DNA from: Notoacmeibacter marinus
Lineage (GTDB): Bacteria > Pseudomonadota > Alphaproteobacteria > Rhizobiales > Rhizobiaceae
Direction of reading: 5' to 3'
DNA: 64,000 nucleotides
Assembly (NCBI RefSeq): GCF_002238045.1
Contig: NZ_NBYO01000001.1
Coordinates: 434,001 to 498,000, forward strand
Below are positions 1 to 7,963 of this stretch, in pieces (the stretch's first letter is position 1; each line of letters opens with the position of its first letter). Position numbers and translations under genes: made by a program. The notes beneath the pieces are model-generated. The model did not search any database, was not told the origin of the DNA, and saw only the letters and a program-made list of their open reading frames with translations.

Positions 1-245
1 CCGCATCGGGCGCGCAGAAGGCGACACATGAATATGGCGAAGCGAGCCAGCCCGGCGCGCCGGCCTACGGCATTTTCGCCGGCATTGGCGGGCGGCTGAT
101 GGTCGTCGGCGGCGGCCTTCCGGTCAAGGTCGACGGCGCGGTTGTCGGCGGCATTGGCATCTCGTCCGGCACACCGGCGCAGGACCGGCAATGCGCCGAG
201 GCCGGCATCAAACACCTGATGGAAAAGAAGGGCTATTCCGAATGA
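1..245 (+). CDS. GlcG/HbpS-family (DUF336) protein, 3' end only
   Basis: The frame is open from base 3 and gives 80 residues before the TGA at 243-245; the N-terminus is outside the window. The Gly/Val-rich segment (GIGGRLMVVGGGLPV, then GAVVGGIGISSGTP) followed by a C-terminal helix with a CAEAGI motif is characteristic of the small GlcG/HbpS family. Some members bind haem or cobalamin; others sit in glycolate or propanediol operons. The stop overlaps the ATG of the carbonic anhydrase-like gene (ATGA), so the two are probably co-transcribed. The substrate cannot be inferred. Confidence 0.8.
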   Translation, partial: ASGAQKATHEYGEASQPGAPAYGIFAGIGGRLMVVGGGLPVKVDGAVVGGIGISSGTPAQDRQCAEAGIKHLMEKKGYSE

Positions 246-769
246 CGCTCTACCGCCTCGGCGACCGCAGCCCCGAGCTTGCCGACGAGACCGTTTTCGT
301 CGCGCCAGGCGCGCAGGTGATGGGAAACGTCATTCTGGGCGCGCAGGTTGGCATCTGGTTCAACGCGGTCCTGCGCGGCGACAATGAACCGATCACCATC
401 GGCGCTCGCACCAATATCCAGGATCTGACGATGATCCACACCGATCCGGGCGCGCCGGTGACGATCGGCGAAGGCTGCACCATCGGCCACAAGGCAATCA
501 TTCATGGCTGCACGATCGGCGACAATTCGCTGATCGGCATGGGCGCCACCGTGCTGAACCGCGCGAGGATCGGCAAGAACTGCCTGATCGGAGCCGGCGC
601 GCTTATCACCGAAGGCAAGGAGATTCCCGATGGCAGCCTTGTCGTCGGCGCGCCCGGCAAGGTGATCCGACAGCTCGACGAAGGCGCGATCTCGGCGCTG
701 CGCATGAGCGCCGAGAACTACGTACAGAATGCCGCGCGTTTTCTAGCCGACCTTCAGGCGCTCGACTGA
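242..769 (+). CDS. Gamma-carbonic anhydrase family protein
   Basis: A 175-residue left-handed beta-helix protein of the gamma-carbonic anhydrase/YrdA/PaaY group, with hexapeptide repeats through most of its length (IGxxxxIG units). Three histidines that can ligate the metal are visible in MIHTD, GHKA and IIHGC, matching the spacing in the Cam-type enzyme, so metal binding is plausible. Many YrdA-like members have weak or no hydratase activity, so CO2 hydration is inferred only. The start at 242 was chosen because its ATG overlaps the upstream stop; an earlier in-frame start at 191 would add a tail lying inside the upstream gene. It converges on the SulP transporter gene with a 3-base gap. Confidence 0.85.
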   Translation: MTLYRLGDRSPELADETVFVAPGAQVMGNVILGAQVGIWFNAVLRGDNEPITIGARTNIQDLTMIHTDPGAPVTIGEGCTIGHKAIIHGCTIGDNSLIGMGATVLNRARIGKNCLIGAGALITEGKEIPDGSLVVGAPGKVIRQLDEGAISALRMSAENYVQNAARFLADLQALD

Positions 770-772
770 GCC

Positions 773-2380
773 TCAGTGCGCGCCGGAAAAGGAGCCGGTG
801 CGCACATCGTAGTCGACGGCGAGTCCGTAATCGGGGTCGTCGTCCTCTTCGACCAGAAGCTGGCCCGCCCGGTTCAGTAGGCGGTGACAGTCACGCGAGA
901 GGTGGCGCAGGCTGACACGCTTGCCCTGTTGTTCGTATTTCGCGGCGACATCCTCGATTGCCTGTAGCGCCGACTGGTCGACCACGCGCGAATTGGCGAA
1001 ATCGATCACCACCTCCTCCGGATCGCCCTTCGGGTCGAACAGTTCGCTGAACCCGTCGGTCGATCCGAAGAAGAGCGGCCCTTCGATGGAATAAACCTTC
1101 TGGCCCTTGTGGTTGAGCCGGCTCGTGGCGTGAATGCGCTTGGCGTTGTTCCAGGCGAAGACCAGCGCCGAGACGATCACGCCGACAACTACGGCGACCG
1201 CAAGGTCGGCCATGACGGTGACGGCGGTCACCAGAACGATCACGAAGCTGTCGGAAAGCGGGATCTTCCGCATGATAAGGAGCGACCGCCAGGCGAAGGT
1301 GCCGATCACGACCATGAACATCACGCCGACCAGGGCCGCGAGCGGGATGATCTCGATCAGCGGCGCGGCGAACAGAATGAAACTGAGCAGGAACAGCGCC
1401 GCCGAAATGCCGGAGAGGCGCGTCCGCCCGCCCGAGCGTACATTGATCATGGACTGGCCGATCATGGCGCAGCCGCCCATGCCGCCGAAGAAACCCGTGA
1501 TGGTGTTGGCTGCGCCCTGCGCCAGGCATTCCTGCGAGGCGCCGCCGCGTTCCTCGACGATCTCGCCGACGAGATTGAGCGTCAGCAGCGACTCGATCAG
1601 GCCGATAGCCGCCAGAATCACCGCGTAAGGCAGGATGATCGTGAAGGTCTCCCAGTTCAGCGGCACCATCGGCAGGTGGAACTGCGGCAGGCCCCCCTCG
1701 ATGGAGGCCAGATCGCCGACGCGGGGCGTATCGAGACCGAAGACGATGACCAGGCCTGCCACGATGGCAATGCCGGCAAGCGGGGCGGGGATCGGCGATT
1801 TCAGCTTCGGCACCACCCAGATCAGCACCATTGTTAGCACGACGAGACCCAGCATCAGCGCCAGTTCCCAGCCTTGCATCCAGGCATGGCCGCCATTGGC
1901 CTCGGCGGTGCGGAACTGACCGAGCTGCGCCAGGCCGATCACGATGGCCAAGCCGTTGACGAAGCCGAGCATGACGGGCGTCGGCACGAGGCGGATGAAT
2001 TTGCCGAGCCGGAAAGCGCCGGCAAGGAGTTGAAGGATGCCCATCAGGACCACGGTGGCGAAAAGGTATTCGACGCCATGTAGCGCGACGAGCGACACCA
2101 TGACGACCGCCAGCGCCCCGGTCGCACCGGAGATCATGCCTGGGCGGCCGCCGAAGACGGCCGTGATCAGGCCGACAATGAAGGCGGCGTAGAGACCGAC
2201 CAGCGGGGCGACCCCCGCCACGAAGGCGAAGGCCACCGCTTCGGGAACGAGAGCCAGCGCCACGGTCAGACCGGCCATGATCTCGCGGCTGAAATCGGCG
2301 GGCGTGAACCGGTCCGCCTCCGGCCCGCGTTTCAGGAAGGATGGGCGCGCAACCAATGTGGCGAGCGTCGACTTTGTCAC
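773..2380 (-). CDS. SulP family inorganic anion transporter with STAS domain
   Basis: A 535-residue polytopic membrane protein with the SulP/SLC26 transport domain (roughly residues 30-420, many hydrophobic helices, early VPEAVAFAFVAG segment) and a cytoplasmic STAS domain (about 421-510, with VVDQSALQAIED). The family imports sulfate, bicarbonate or other oxyanions with Na+ or H+. The GTG start at 2380 is preferred because a CGGAG Shine-Dalgarno-like sequence lies just upstream; an ATG at 2533 would add a basic, low-hydrophobicity tail. The gene is divergent from the aminotransferase gene and convergent with the carbonic anhydrase-like gene. Carbonic anhydrase next door argues for bicarbonate, a sulfonate-type transaminase for sulfate or sulfite; the sequence does not decide. 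Confidence 0.88.
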   Translation of the reverse strand: MTKSTLATLVARPSFLKRGPEADRFTPADFSREIMAGLTVALALVPEAVAFAFVAGVAPLVGLYAAFIVGLITAVFGGRPGMISGATGALAVVMVSLVALHGVEYLFATVVLMGILQLLAGAFRLGKFIRLVPTPVMLGFVNGLAIVIGLAQLGQFRTAEANGGHAWMQGWELALMLGLVVLTMVLIWVVPKLKSPIPAPLAGIAIVAGLVIVFGLDTPRVGDLASIEGGLPQFHLPMVPLNWETFTIILPYAVILAAIGLIESLLTLNLVGEIVEERGGASQECLAQGAANTITGFFGGMGGCAMIGQSMINVRSGGRTRLSGISAALFLLSFILFAAPLIEIIPLAALVGVMFMVVIGTFAWRSLLIMRKIPLSDSFVIVLVTAVTVMADLAVAVVVGVIVSALVFAWNNAKRIHATSRLNHKGQKVYSIEGPLFFGSTDGFSELFDPKGDPEEVVIDFANSRVVDQSALQAIEDVAAKYEQQGKRVSLRHLSRDCHRLLNRAGQLLVEEDDDPDYGLAVDYDVRTGSFSGAH

Positions 2381-2445
2381 GAGGCGGCTCCGGAGAAACG
2401 AAGATGAAGGGATTTGCGCCGGTTTAGCCGCTGCGGCATCCGACC

Positions 2446-2474
2446 GCAAGGCTGCTGCCGGATAGCAGCCTTGC
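2446..2474. repeat. Perfect 11-bp inverted repeat between divergent sulP and aminotransferase genes
   Basis: GCAAGGCTGCT at 2446-2456 and its exact complement at 2464-2474 are separated by 7 bases, inside the 220-bp intergenic region (2381-2600). No T-tract follows on either strand, so it is not an obvious intrinsic terminator. It could be a leader hairpin of one transcript or an operator. Confidence 0.6.
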
Positions 2475-2600
2475 AGAAGGGTTCGGCCCTGTGGCCCGGT
2501 ATGCACCGGAGCACATAAGCGGATTGCGCGCATTTCGATTGCGCCGGCGATCCGCCGGCTCTAGCCTTGCACAAACCTTGCGCGGCAGGACAGCACCCTC

Positions 2601-3986
2601 ATGAACAGACACACCGGAATGAACGATCTGAGCGCCGTCATCGAAGCGGATCGCGCTCACGTCTGGCACCATCTGACCCAGCACAAGCCCTACGAGACCG
2701 TCGATCCCAAGGTCATGGTCGAAGGCAAGGGCATGAAGATCTGGGACGCGACCGGCAAGGAGCATCTCGATGCGGTGTCGGGCGGGGTGTGGACCGTCAA
2801 TATCGGCTATGGCCGCGAAAGCATGGCCGATGTCATCCGCGACCAGCTTCTGAAGCTCAACTATTATGCCGGTGCGGCCGGCTCGGTACCGGGCGCCCTG
2901 TTCGCCGAAAAGCTGATCGGCAAGATGCCGGGCATGAGCCGCGTCTACTATTCCAATTCGGGCTCGGAGGCCAATGAGAAGGCCTTCAAGATGATCCGTC
3001 AGATCGCCCACCGCCAGCATGGCGGCCGGAAATGGAAGATCCTCTATCGCGAGCGCGACTATCACGGCACGACCTTCGGCGCGCTGTCCGCCGGCGGCCA
3101 GGCTCAGCGCAACGCGCAGTACGGGCCGTTCCTGCCCGGCTTCGTGGAGGTGCCGCACTGCCTGGAATATCGCAGCCAGTGGGGCGATGTGGACGATTAT
3201 GGCGAGCGCGCCGCCGACGCCATCGAAGAGGTCATTCTGCGCGAGGGGCCGGATACGGTCGGCGGGCTGTGCCTCGAACCCATCACCGCCGGCGGCGGGG
3301 TCATCGTGCCGCCAGCCGGTTACTGGGAGCGCGTGCAGCAGATCTGCGAGAAATACGACATTCTGCTGCATATCGACGAGGTGGTCTGCGGCGTCGGGCG
3401 CACCGGCGAATGGTTCGGCTACCAGCATTACGGCGTCAAGCCTGACTTCGTGACCATGGCCAAGGGCGTGGCGTCCGGCTACGCGGCGATCTCGTGCACG
3501 GTGACGACGGAAGCGGTGTTCGACCAGTTCAAGGACGATCCCGACGATCCGATGGGCTTCTTCCGCGACATCTCCACCTTCGGCGGCTGCACCTCCGGGC
3601 CGGCGGCGGCGCTGGAGAACATGCGCATCGTCGAGGAGGAAGGGCTGCTGGACAACAGCACGAAGATGGGCGAGCGGCTGCTCGGCAATCTGAACGCGCT
3701 GATGGAAAAGCACGCCGTCATCGGCGATGTGCGGGGCAAGGGGCTGTTCTGCGGTGCCGAACTGGTCGCCGACCGCAAGACGAAAGAGCCGGCGCCGGAG
3801 GCCAAGGTCAAGGCGGTGGCCGCCGACTGCATGGAACAGGGCGTCATCATCGGCGCGCAGAACCGGTCTCTGGCCGATGGCATGAACAATGCGCTGCTGT
3901 TCAGCCCGGCCCTGATCGCCACGGAAAGCGACATAGACGCCATCACCGAGGCGGTGGACGGCGCGCTCGGCCGCGTGTTCGGTTAG
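2601..3986 (+). CDS. tpa: Class III aminotransferase, taurine-pyruvate aminotransferase (Tpa)-like
   Basis: A 461-residue PLP-dependent class III (omega) aminotransferase. Landmarks are the N-terminal HVWHHLTQHK segment with VEGKG, the GSEANEKAFK cofactor-phosphate region near 121-130, the HIDEVVCGVGRTG motif with the PLP-pyridine aspartate at about 259, and the Schiff-base lysine in MAKGVASGY at about 288. The N-terminal segment and overall pattern are those I associate with taurine:pyruvate aminotransferases, which yield sulfoacetaldehyde and alanine. No sulfoacetaldehyde acetyltransferase (xsc) or taurine transporter is present here. The pyrimidine genes just downstream release beta-alanine, a close structural analogue of taurine, so the enzyme may serve as the beta-alanine transaminase of that pathway. 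Confidence 0.75.
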   Translation: MNRHTGMNDLSAVIEADRAHVWHHLTQHKPYETVDPKVMVEGKGMKIWDATGKEHLDAVSGGVWTVNIGYGRESMADVIRDQLLKLNYYAGAAGSVPGALFAEKLIGKMPGMSRVYYSNSGSEANEKAFKMIRQIAHRQHGGRKWKILYRERDYHGTTFGALSAGGQAQRNAQYGPFLPGFVEVPHCLEYRSQWGDVDDYGERAADAIEEVILREGPDTVGGLCLEPITAGGGVIVPPAGYWERVQQICEKYDILLHIDEVVCGVGRTGEWFGYQHYGVKPDFVTMAKGVASGYAAISCTVTTEAVFDQFKDDPDDPMGFFRDISTFGGCTSGPAAALENMRIVEEEGLLDNSTKMGERLLGNLNALMEKHAVIGDVRGKGLFCGAELVADRKTKEPAPEAKVKAVAADCMEQGVIIGAQNRSLADGMNNALLFSPALIATESDIDAITEAVDGALGRVFG

Positions 3987-4053
3987 GCCACATTTTTAAC
4001 AAGACGGTGCGTCGACCGGGAGACCGATCCGGTCCGATAATCGAAGTGAACGA

Positions 4054-4392
4054 ATGGCGATGCTGAAGATCCTGCTGATGCTTGCGGTCGTGCTGATGGC
4101 GACAATCGTGTCGTCGGCCGATACCGGTTCGGCCCTGCGGGGCGCGATTGTCAGCACTGCCATCGCGCATGACGTATCGGACGACGATCGCGGCCAGTTG
4201 CCGGACATGACGCCATGCGACGCTGGCGATTGCGCCTCTTCCGACCCTCATTGCGCCTTTCATTGCGCCCTGCCGGCAGTTGGTTTCCTTCTCAGCGAGG
4301 AACGGGCTGACGAGACCTTATGGCTCGCTCTCGGCAAACCCTGCCGCTCAGTCCTGCCGCCCGGCCTTCTGCGCCCTCCGATCCCTGTCTGA
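4054..4392 (+). CDS. Small exported Cys/His-containing protein, unknown function
   Basis: A 112-residue protein, not recognised. It begins with a hydrophobic segment (about residues 3-22) that looks like a signal peptide or membrane anchor. A short acidic stretch and a cluster with cysteines and histidines (PCDAGDCASSDPHCAFHC, about 58-75) follow, then a proline-rich C-terminus. It lies 70 bases upstream of, and co-directional with, the DUF411 gene. The Cys/His cluster beside a DUF411 protein suggests a periplasmic metal (copper?) role, an inference from context only. Start choice between 4054 and the ATG at 4060 is uncertain. Confidence 0.55.
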   Translation: MAMLKILLMLAVVLMATIVSSADTGSALRGAIVSTAIAHDVSDDDRGQLPDMTPCDAGDCASSDPHCAFHCALPAVGFLLSEERADETLWLALGKPCRSVLPPGLLRPPIPV

Positions 4393-4462
4393 TGAGACGC
4401 GGCGTCCTGCCGCATTGCGATCCGTTGCGGATCGAAACGATCATCGAACAAGGACAACGACC

Positions 4463-4945
4463 ATGAAAACCATTCGCATTCTTCTGCCGCTCACCATCGC
4501 GGCGGCCGCCCTCGCCCTGCCGCTTTCGACCGGCGCCATGGCGGAAGAAACGACGACATCGACCAAAACCCCGACCATGCATGTGGTGAAGAGCCCGACC
4601 TGCGGCTGCTGCACCGCCTGGGCCGATTCGGCCCGCGATGAAGGCTTCGAAGTCACCATCGAGCATCAGGACGACTATGAGAAGATGAAGGCCGATGCCG
4701 GCGTGCCGGGTCATCTGCAGTCATGCCACACCGCGACCGTGGCCGGCTACGTCGTCGAAGGGCATGTACTGTTCGCCGCCGTGCGAAAACTGCTGTCCGA
4801 ACGGCCCGATATCAAAGGCATCGCCGTGCCGGGCATGCCCGCCGGCTCGCCCGGCATGGGCGACGATCCGAAAGCGGTGTTCGATGTCATGGCGTTCGGC
4901 GGAAAGGCCGGTGAACAACGCCTCTATTACAAGGCCGGCCGGTAG
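4463..4945 (+). CDS. DUF411 metal-binding protein, exported
   Basis: A 160-residue protein with an N-terminal signal peptide (about residues 1-26, ending STGAMAEE) and a DUF411 domain. The domain shows the hallmark CGCC motif (SPTCGCCTAW) and a later SCHT motif, cysteines expected to bind a soft metal. DUF411 proteins are often encoded in copper-resistance loci, and copper binding is the usual proposal. The start follows an AAGGA Shine-Dalgarno sequence 8 bases upstream; longer in-frame extensions lack a signal peptide. It probably forms a unit with the small Cys/His protein upstream. Confidence 0.85.
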   Translation: MKTIRILLPLTIAAAALALPLSTGAMAEETTTSTKTPTMHVVKSPTCGCCTAWADSARDEGFEVTIEHQDDYEKMKADAGVPGHLQSCHTATVAGYVVEGHVLFAAVRKLLSERPDIKGIAVPGMPAGSPGMGDDPKAVFDVMAFGGKAGEQRLYYKAGR

Positions 4946-4958
4946 AAAAGCCCATGCC

Positions 4959-4996
4959 TCTCTCTCCGACGCCGACCATAGCGTCGGGGAGAGAAG
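4959..4996 (+). terminator. Possible transcription-termination hairpin after DUF411 gene
   Basis: TCTCTCCGACGC and GCGTCGGGGAGAGA form a long GC-rich stem with a small bulge and an 8-base loop, 13 bases after the DUF411 stop. There is no T-run behind it, so it may be a Rho-assisted terminator or an mRNA-stabilising hairpin. Confidence 0.45.
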
Positions 4997-5109
4997 AGCG
5001 CTCAGAGCCTCCGCCACCGTTGATCGGGCAAAGGCGCATAGAACCCCATCCGCATAATCTAAACTGTAACGATCAAGAATAAGTCCCCTTCGTTGCAAAT
5101 GGAAAAAAT

Positions 5110-5125
5110 TTGACCTTTCGGTAAA
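5110..5125. promoter_or_regulatory. RutR-like operator upstream of preT
   Basis: TTGACCTTTCGGTAAA matches 11 of the 14 specified positions of the E. coli RutR consensus TTGACCA-NN-TGGTCAA and keeps the dyad layout. It ends 45 bases before the preT ATG, a position suited to repression. A similar site lies at 11468-11483 beside the rutR-like gene. Binding is inferred. Confidence 0.55.
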
Positions 5126-5170
5126 AAATGCGAAGCTGCCCTCTTAAGAGCGATCGTCTGGAGGGTCTTC

Positions 5171-6529
5171 ATGAGTGCCGAACAAAACAGTGGAACGATT
5201 TCCGCGGGCCGGCTCAGCCCCGAAGAGCTGCGCGAAAACTTCTGCGATCTTCACCCCGCGCTCAGTGTTCATGAGGCGGCGGTCGAAGCTGACCGGTGCT
5301 ATTTCTGCTACGACGCGCCCTGCGTGAATGCCTGCCCGACCGGCATCGACATTCCTCTCTTCATCCGCCAGATCGCCGCCGACAATCCGAACGGCGCGGC
5401 GAAGACCATTTTCGACGCCAATATTTTCGGCGCGATGTGCGCCCGCGTCTGCCCCACCGAGACGCTCTGCGAAGAGGTCTGCGTGCGCCAGGTCGCCGAG
5501 GACAAGCCGGTACGGATCGGGATGCTGCAGCGCTCTGCCACCGATCATTTTATGGAGACGGTAAGCGAACACCCGTTCGAGCGCGCGGCGGAGACCGGCA
5601 AGCGCATTGCGGTGGTCGGCGCCGGCCCGGCCGGCCTTTCCTGCGCGCACCGCCTCGCCATGCACGGCCATAGGGTCACCGTCTTCGAGGCGCGTCCAAA
5701 GCCGGGCGGGCTGAACGAATACGGCATCGCCGCCTACAAGGCGACCGATGACATCGCCCAGGCTGAGGTGCAGTGGCTGCTCGGCATCGGTGGCATCACC
5801 ATCGAGACCGGCAAGGCGCTCGGCCGCGACATCCATCTGAAGAGCCTCGCCGCCGATTACGATGCGGTCTTCCTCGGCATGGGGCTTGCCGGCGTCAACG
5901 CGCTGACGGCGGAGGGCGCGGACAGTGCCGGCTCGTCCGATGCGGTCGGCTGGATCGCCGATCTGCGTCAGACGACCGATCTCTCCGAGGTGCCCGTCGG
6001 CGACAGGGTTGTCGTCATCGGCGGGGGCATGACGGCGATCGACGCCGCCGTTCAGGCCAAGAATCTCGGTGCCGGCGAAGTCACGATCGCCTATCGCCGC
6101 GGCAAGGATGCGATGAGCGCTTCGGACTATGAGCAGGAGGTCGCGGCAACGCGCGGCGTTCACCTTCGCTACAATCTGCAGCCCAAGCGTATTCACGCGG
6201 ACAATGGCGATGTCACCGGCATCACCTTCGAGAGGACCGCTTCGGACGGCAATAGCAGGCTGAGCGCCACCGGCGAAGAGGTGACGCTGGAAGCGGATCA
6301 GATCTTCAAGGCCATCGGACAGAACTTCGTGCCCGACAGCGTGTCCGCCGAGGGTGCGGCGCTCGATCTCGATGGTGGGCGCATCGTGGTCGATGACGAG
6401 CGCCGGACCTCGATGAACATGGTCTGGGCGGGCGGCGACTGTATCGCCGGCGGCGAAGACCTCACCGTCGTCGCGGTCGAAGACGGCAAGATCGCTGCGG
6501 AAAGCATCCACGCGGCGCTTGGCGCTTGA
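5171..6529 (+). CDS. preT: NAD-dependent dihydropyrimidine dehydrogenase subunit PreT
   Basis: A 452-residue glutamate-synthase-beta-like flavoprotein. The N-terminal ferredoxin-like part carries cysteines at 43, 46, 51, 55 and at 90, 94, 100, 104, fitting two 4Fe-4S clusters. An FAD-binding VVGAGPAGLS motif near 148-157 and an NAD(P)-binding VVIGGGMTAID motif near 281-291 follow. PreT passes electrons from NADH to PreA, which reduces uracil or thymine to the 5,6-dihydro form. The start has GGAGGG 6 bases upstream. preA begins 14 bases after its stop, and a RutR-like operator lies in the promoter region. The PreT assignment rests on the pairing with preA as much as on the domains. Confidence 0.92.
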   Translation: MSAEQNSGTISAGRLSPEELRENFCDLHPALSVHEAAVEADRCYFCYDAPCVNACPTGIDIPLFIRQIAADNPNGAAKTIFDANIFGAMCARVCPTETLCEEVCVRQVAEDKPVRIGMLQRSATDHFMETVSEHPFERAAETGKRIAVVGAGPAGLSCAHRLAMHGHRVTVFEARPKPGGLNEYGIAAYKATDDIAQAEVQWLLGIGGITIETGKALGRDIHLKSLAADYDAVFLGMGLAGVNALTAEGADSAGSSDAVGWIADLRQTTDLSEVPVGDRVVVIGGGMTAIDAAVQAKNLGAGEVTIAYRRGKDAMSASDYEQEVAATRGVHLRYNLQPKRIHADNGDVTGITFERTASDGNSRLSATGEEVTLEADQIFKAIGQNFVPDSVSAEGAALDLDGGRIVVDDERRTSMNMVWAGGDCIAGGEDLTVVAVEDGKIAAESIHAALGA

Positions 6530-6543
6530 ACGGGAGACACATC

Positions 6544-7854
6544 ATGGCTGACCTTTCCACCAATTTCCTCGGCATCAAGTCGCCCAATCCGTTCTGGCTG
6601 GCTTCGGCCCCACCGACGGACAAGCAATATAACGTCGAACGCGCCTTCGCCGCCGGCTGGGGCGGCGTGGTCTGGAAGACGCTCGGCGAAGCCGGCCCAC
6701 CCGTCGTCAATGTCAACGGACCCCGCTACGGCGCCATCCATGGCGCGGATCGTCGGCTCCTCGGCCTCAACAATATCGAGCTCATCACCGACCGCGACCT
6801 GGAGGTCAATCTCCGCGAGATGACGGAGACCAAGAAGAACTGGCCGAATCGCGTCATCATCGCCTCGCTCATGGTGCCGTGCGAGGAAGGCGCCTGGAAG
6901 GCGATCCTCAAACGCGTCGAAGAGACCGGCTGCGATGGGGTCGAACTGAATTTCGGTTGCCCGCACGGCATGAGCGAGCGCGGCATGGGATCGGCCGTCG
7001 GCCAGGTTCCCGAATATATCGAGATGGTCGCGCGCTGGTGCAAGGAGAACACCGATCTGCCGGTGATCGTGAAGCTGACGCCGAACATCACGGATATCCG
7101 CAAACCGGCCGAAGCGGCCAAGCGCGGCGGGGCGGACGCTGTCAGCCTCATCAACACGATCAATTCGATCACCGCGATCGATCTGGACAATTTCGCGCCG
7201 GAGCCGACTATTGACGGCAAGGGCAGCCATGGCGGCTATTGCGGACCGGCGGTCAAGCCCATCGCGCTCTCCATGGTGTCCGAGATCGCCCGCAATCCGG
7301 CAACGCACGGCCTGCCGATCTCCGGCATTGGCGGCATCACCACATGGCGCGACGCGGCGGAGTTCATCGCGCTCGGTTGCGGCACGGTGCAGGTCTGCAC
7401 CGCCGCGATGACCTACGGCTTCCATATCGTGCAGGAAATGATCGCCGGTCTCTCCAACTATATGGACGAGAAGGGCTATGCCTCCATCGAGGACTTTCGC
7501 GGCGCGGCGGTGCCGAACGTCACGGACTGGCAGTATCTCAACCTCAATTACGTCACCAAGGCCCGGATCGATCAGGACCTCTGCATCAAATGCGGGCGCT
7601 GCCACATCGCCTGCGAGGACACCTCGCACCAGGCGATCACCCATCTGGTCGATGGCGTCCGCCATTTCGAGGTGATCGACGAGGAATGCGTCGGCTGCAA
7701 TCTGTGCGTCAATGTCTGCCCGGTGGAGAACTGCATCACCATGGAGCAGATTGCCGGCATCGATCCGCGCACCGGCAAACCGGCCGACGCGGATTACGCC
7801 AACTGGACGACGCATCCGAACAACCCGGCCGCGCCGAAAGAAGCGGCGGAGTAG
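6544..7854 (+). CDS. preA: NAD-dependent dihydropyrimidine dehydrogenase subunit PreA
   Basis: A 436-residue FMN-dependent TIM-barrel dehydrogenase of the dihydroorotate/dihydropyrimidine dehydrogenase family (about residues 1-330). A C-terminal bis-4Fe-4S ferredoxin domain has cysteines at about 347, 350, 353, 357 and 382, 385, 388, 392. The barrel contains the ELNFGCPHGMSERGMG segment typical of this enzyme. It is the catalytic partner of PreT and performs the first step of reductive pyrimidine degradation. The ATG at 6544, with GGGAG 7-8 bases upstream, is preferred to a TTG at 6526 that overlaps the preT stop. A bidirectional-looking terminator follows at 7877. Confidence 0.95.
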   Translation: MADLSTNFLGIKSPNPFWLASAPPTDKQYNVERAFAAGWGGVVWKTLGEAGPPVVNVNGPRYGAIHGADRRLLGLNNIELITDRDLEVNLREMTETKKNWPNRVIIASLMVPCEEGAWKAILKRVEETGCDGVELNFGCPHGMSERGMGSAVGQVPEYIEMVARWCKENTDLPVIVKLTPNITDIRKPAEAAKRGGADAVSLINTINSITAIDLDNFAPEPTIDGKGSHGGYCGPAVKPIALSMVSEIARNPATHGLPISGIGGITTWRDAAEFIALGCGTVQVCTAAMTYGFHIVQEMIAGLSNYMDEKGYASIEDFRGAAVPNVTDWQYLNLNYVTKARIDQDLCIKCGRCHIACEDTSHQAITHLVDGVRHFEVIDEECVGCNLCVNVCPVENCITMEQIAGIDPRTGKPADADYANWTTHPNNPAAPKEAAE

Positions 7855-7876
7855 GACTTCTCTTCCAGGATACGAG

Positions 7877-7907
7877 AAATGCCGGCCCCAGGGAGCCGGC
7901 ATTTCGC
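7877..7907. terminator. Terminator hairpin between convergent preA and cytochrome c peroxidase genes
   Basis: AAATGCCGGC (7877-7886) pairs perfectly with GCCGGCATTT (7895-7904) around an 8-base loop, with A- and T-rich flanks on both sides. It lies between the preA stop (7854) and the peroxidase stop (7964) and could end both transcripts. Confidence 0.7.
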
Positions 7908-7963
7908 TTTCTTCGCCTCTGGCGCCGGGGAGCCTCGGAAAAAGGCGCCCCGATCTCCCGACC

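Noticed and set aside
1109-1837. 242-codon plus-strand frame opposite the SulP gene
   Set aside because: Extremely Arg/Asp/His-rich with no fold; antisense artefact.
2424-3713. 429-codon minus-strand frame opposite the transaminase gene
   Set aside because: Antisense frame produced by high-G+C codon bias; His/Arg/Ala-rich, no domain, and the plus-strand gene has intact PLP motifs.
5144-6511. 455-codon minus-strand frame opposite preT
   Set aside because: Antisense shadow of a well-supported Fe-S flavoprotein gene; composition is not that of a natural protein.
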